From DASXRC01 sp036506495 (lineage in GTDB: Bacteria; Actinomycetota; Actinomycetes; Mycobacteriales; Micromonosporaceae): DNA of 6,371 nucleotides. The notes beneath the pieces were generated by a model, which was not told the origin of the DNA, did not search any database, and worked only from the letters and a program-made list of their open reading frames with translations. Position 1 is the stretch's first letter. Each line of letters begins with the position of its first letter. The stretch covers positions 1 through 6,371 of the forward strand of contig DASXRQ010000107.1 of assembly GCA_036506495.1 (NCBI GenBank), read 5' to 3'. A program made the position numbers and the translations under genes. Shown here in pieces: positions 4,519-6,371 of the stretch.

Positions 4519-5692
4519 CCTTGGCCAGCCGCTCCAGCACCTCCAGGTGCTGGCGCAGCACGTGGTCCATCGTGAAGTGGCCGTACACGAGGGACCGCCC
4601 GCCGGCGGCGACCTCGCGGGCGCGTTCGGGCGAGCGGAGCACGGTCAGGATCTTCGCCGCCATGGCCTCCGGGTCAGCCGGCGGCGTGAGCAGGATGTGC
4701 CGGCCGTCGACGAGGTCGATGCCGGGGAAGTTGTCTGCCCGCACCGGCGCGACGACCGGGACGCCGGCCGCCATCGCCTCGAGGCTGGCGGTGCCGAGCC
4801 CGAAGCCCTGCTCGTGGCTTTCCACGGCGGCGGCGGCGAGGTAGTGCGGGATGTCGGCCTTGGGCACCGGGCCCGGGCTGACCACGGCGTGCGCCACGCC
4901 CAGCGCGCGGGCGCGCTGCAGGAACCGATCGAAGTAGACCCGCCCGAGCACGAGCAGCTTCGCGTCCGGCACCTCGGCGAGCACCTTCGGCAGCGCCTCG
5001 ACCAGCGTGACGCGGTCACGAAGCGGGATCACGTGACCGATCGAAAGCAGGATCGGCGCGTCGCCGAGGCCGTGCCGCTCGCGGACGACCGCGGGGTCGC
5101 CGTGGCTCATGCGCGCCGGCTCCACGCCGACGGGGATGTACTCCAGGCCGGAATACGCCCCGGCGTACCGGCCGCGGATGTACTCGTCCATGAGCACGTC
5201 CATCACCACGGCGTGCGGGCGGTGCAGCCGCATCGCCGGACCGACCAGCGCCGCGTCGAGCATCCGGAACACGCCGTGGTACCGGGCCTGCGGGTTCTCC
5301 AGCCTGGTGTGGATCGACAGCAGGGTCGGCACGCGGCGCCGCCGGGCGTACCAGCCGGTGATCCAGGTCAGGTCGAAGAACTGGCCGTGCTGGTGGATCA
5401 CGTCCGGCCGGAAGTCGTCGAGTAGTCGGCGCACGCGGGCGACGACGCCGGGGCGGCTCGCGAACAGGATGTCGAAGCTGACCGCCAGCCGCGTCTCGGG
5501 CAGCGACCACGACGGCAGCCGCACGATGCGCAGCCCGTCCCGCTTCTCCTCGGCCGGCGCGCCGCCGTACGCCGCGCTCAGCACCAGAACCTCGTGGCCG
5601 GCCGCGCCGTACCCCCGGGCCAGGCTCTCGGACAGGTGCGCGCTGCCGCCGGTCCGCGGCGGGAAGAAGTTGTTGACGACCACGATCCGCAC
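4505..5692 (-). CDS. GT4-type (GT-B fold) glycosyltransferase, 395 aa
   Basis: The protein has the two-Rossmann GT-B layout of family 4 retaining glycosyltransferases, which use nucleotide sugars at the inner membrane face. N-terminal landmarks are VNNFFPPRTGGSAHLSE (6-22) with the GG loop and DVIHQHGQF (97-105). C-terminal landmarks are LLSIGH (215-220), KLLVLGRVY (245-253), and ESHEQGFGLGTASLEAMAAG (291-310) followed by VPVVA. The usual E-x7-E pair is stretched: Glu294 and Glu305 are 10 residues apart. The position normally holding the phosphate-binding Arg (GR) is GH, followed by PLRDR rather than the usual KG. It is therefore a divergent subfamily, though well preserved overall. The start is GTG with GAGGAG 6 bases upstream. 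The gene is the third of a minus-strand run after an epimerase and an acetyltransferase gene. Donor and acceptor are unknown. Confidence 0.9.
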   Translation of the reverse strand: MRIVVVNNFFPPRTGGSAHLSESLARGYGAAGHEVLVLSAAYGGAPAEEKRDGLRIVRLPSWSLPETRLAVSFDILFASRPGVVARVRRLLDDFRPDVIHQHGQFFDLTWITGWYARRRRVPTLLSIHTRLENPQARYHGVFRMLDAALVGPAMRLHRPHAVVMDVLMDEYIRGRYAGAYSGLEYIPVGVEPARMSHGDPAVVRERHGLGDAPILLSIGHVIPLRDRVTLVEALPKVLAEVPDAKLLVLGRVYFDRFLQRARALGVAHAVVSPGPVPKADIPHYLAAAAVESHEQGFGLGTASLEAMAAGVPVVAPVRADNFPGIDLVDGRHILLTPPADPEAMAAKILTVLRSPERAREVAAGGRSLVYGHFTMDHVLRQHLEVLERLAKAGRG

Positions 5693-5698
5693 GGGCGT

Positions 5699-5704
5699 CT
5701 CCTC
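5699..5704 (-). promoter_or_regulatory. Ribosome binding site GAGGAG overlapping the upstream stop codon
   Basis: GAGGAG on the minus strand shares two bases with the TGA stop (5703-5705) of the acetyltransferase gene and lies 6 bases before the glycosyltransferase GTG at 5690-5692. This supports that start and coupling of the two genes. Confidence 0.7.
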
Positions 5705-6167
5705 AGGCCGACCCGTGCGCCGGCACGAACTCGACGGTCGCCCCGTCCACGGTCACGGTCGCGGTGGGCGCGGCCGGCACGCCGGTGACGACGGTGTAGG
5801 GCGGGACGTCGCGGGTGACGACCGCGCCGGCGCCGACGACCGCGCCGTCGCCGATCGTCACGCCCTTCATGACCACCGCGTTGGCGCCCAGGAAGACGCG
5901 GTCGCCGATCCGCACCGCCGACCTGTCCACCTGGTCGTACGCCCGCCCGGAGACGCAGCGGCGGACGGTCGAGTGGGTGTAGATGTGTACCCCGCAGCTC
6001 ACGTCGCAGCCGGCGCCGATCGTCAGGCCGCCCGAGCCGTCGATGACGGTGAAGGCGCCGATCCAGGTGCCGGGGCCGATCTCGGGGTCGCCGATGATCC
6101 AGGCGTGCGGGTTGTACGGGTTCGCGGGGAGGCCGCGCTCGGCGCCGGCGTGCTCGGGGGGCGTCAT
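5703..6167 (-). CDS. Hexapeptide-repeat (left-handed beta-helix) O/N-acetyltransferase, 154 aa
   Basis: Hexapeptide repeats run from about residue 24 to 118 (IIGDPEIGPGTWIGAF, LTIGAGCDVSCGVHI, VRIGDRVFLGANAVVM, VTIGDGAVVGAGAVV), followed by TRDVPPYTVVTGVPA, the end signature of the WbbJ/LacA-like group. His65 in HIYTHST is the likely catalytic base. It probably acetylates a sugar or sugar nucleotide with acetyl-CoA in the cytoplasm. The ATG at 6165-6167 overlaps the stop of the upstream epimerase gene (ATGA). The open frame extends 21 codons further upstream, but that part reads over the epimerase C-terminus in another frame. It could be the N-acetyltransferase for the 3-amino sugar made by the plus-strand pair, as WbpD is for WbpE. 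However, its repeat pattern looks more like WbbJ-type O-acetyltransferases and it is in a different transcription unit. Confidence 0.87.
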   Translation of the reverse strand: MTPPEHAGAERGLPANPYNPHAWIIGDPEIGPGTWIGAFTVIDGSGGLTIGAGCDVSCGVHIYTHSTVRRCVSGRAYDQVDRSAVRIGDRVFLGANAVVMKGVTIGDGAVVGAGAVVTRDVPPYTVVTGVPAAPTATVTVDGATVEFVPAHGSA

Positions 6168-6371
6168 GACTGCAGCGACAGCCGCACCAGGTCGGTCATG
6201 CCCTCTTCGACCATGATCTTCGGCTCCCACCCGAGCACCTCCGCGGCGCGGGTGATGTCCGCGGCCCGCCGGCTGACGAGCACGTCGCGCGGGTTGAACT
6301 GCGGGGTCACATCGACGCCGACCGCCCGGATGAGGATGTCGGCGAGCGCGGCGACCGAGGTGTCGACGCCG
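6164..6371 (-). CDS. NAD-dependent sugar-nucleotide epimerase/dehydratase, C-terminal 68 residues (5' end outside window)
   Basis: An open frame enters from the right edge and ends with TGA at 6164-6166. The 68 visible residues end in the pattern of extended short-chain dehydrogenases of the GalE/UDP-glucuronate-epimerase type. FNPRDVLVSRRAADITRAAE (residues 25-44) is followed by VLGWEPKIMVEEGMTDLVR, i.e. the conserved region where the helix-turn LGWxP precedes the final helix. The catalytic YxxxK and the N-terminal GxxGxxG lie outside. Reaction and sugar cannot be told from this part. The stop overlaps the ATG of the acetyltransferase gene by 4 bases, so these two and the GT4 gene form one transcription unit that begins beyond the window. 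Confidence 0.82.
   Translation of the reverse strand, partial: GVDTSVAALADILIRAVGVDVTPQFNPRDVLVSRRAADITRAAEVLGWEPKIMVEEGMTDLVRLSLQS

Noticed and set aside
5703..6167. Assigning the acetyltransferase as WbpD and the cluster as the UDP-ManNAc(3NAc)A pathway
   Set aside because: The repeat pattern and end resemble WbbJ/LacA-type O-acetyltransferases more than WbpD. No WbpA-type UDP-GlcNAc 6-dehydrogenase or WbpI-type epimerase is visible, and the gene is in another transcription unit. It remains possible if those genes lie outside.
1..6371. tRNA, rRNA, CRISPR array, riboswitch or insertion sequence
   Set aside because: I read both strands and saw no cloverleaf, regular repeat array, conserved leader structure or transposase.

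Overview
The window is GC-rich DNA from a proteasome-bearing actinomycete. The first 367 bases are the 3' end of the proteasomal AAA ATPase gene arc/mpa, whose product ends in the GQYL tail that docks on the 20S proteasome. Pup-proteasome systems are largely confined to Actinomycetota, and the GTG starts and few short intergenic gaps fit that group. I cannot name a genus.

Layout. (1) arc, plus strand, partial. (2) A perfect 64-bp palindrome at 368-431 begins right after the arc stop and contains the stop codon of the convergent gene. (3) A minus-strand pair reads leftward from a divergent promoter region. It is a membrane protein of the MprF-flippase/YbhN type (1131-2177), followed with a 4-base GTGA overlap by a full-length LpxA-type acyltransferase (421-1134). 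(4) A plus-strand pair reads away from the same region: a DegT/DnrJ/EryC1 sugar aminotransferase (2397-3500) and a Gfo/Idh/MocA sugar dehydrogenase (3503-4474), 2 bases apart. (5) A second short convergent junction carries a 24-bp palindrome that again covers the minus-strand stop codon. (6) A minus-strand run enters from the right edge: the 3' end of an NAD-dependent sugar-nucleotide epimerase gene, a hexapeptide acetyltransferase gene (ATGA overlap) and a GT4 glycosyltransferase gene (10-base gap).

How the genes may work together. The most interesting point is the combination around the divergent region: LpxA-type acyltransferase, sugar-nucleotide 3-dehydrogenase-type enzyme and 3-aminotransferase-type enzyme. 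In Acidithiobacillus ferrooxidans, GnnA (Gfo/Idh/MocA) and GnnB (DegT) convert UDP-GlcNAc to the 3-amino sugar UDP-GlcNAc3N, which LpxA then N-acylates for lipid A. Actinomycetes make no lipid A. A GnnA/GnnB/LpxA-like set next to a flippase-type membrane protein therefore suggests an undescribed N-acylated amino-sugar lipid, or an acylated glycan, at the actinomycete surface. The LpxA-like protein keeps the catalytic histidine and has methionine at the acyl-chain ruler position, as in the C10-specific Pseudomonas aeruginosa enzyme. The pathway is inference; the domain assignments are well supported by the sequence. The right-hand epimerase/acetyltransferase/GT4 run is consistent with a wider surface-glycan cluster continuing beyond the window.
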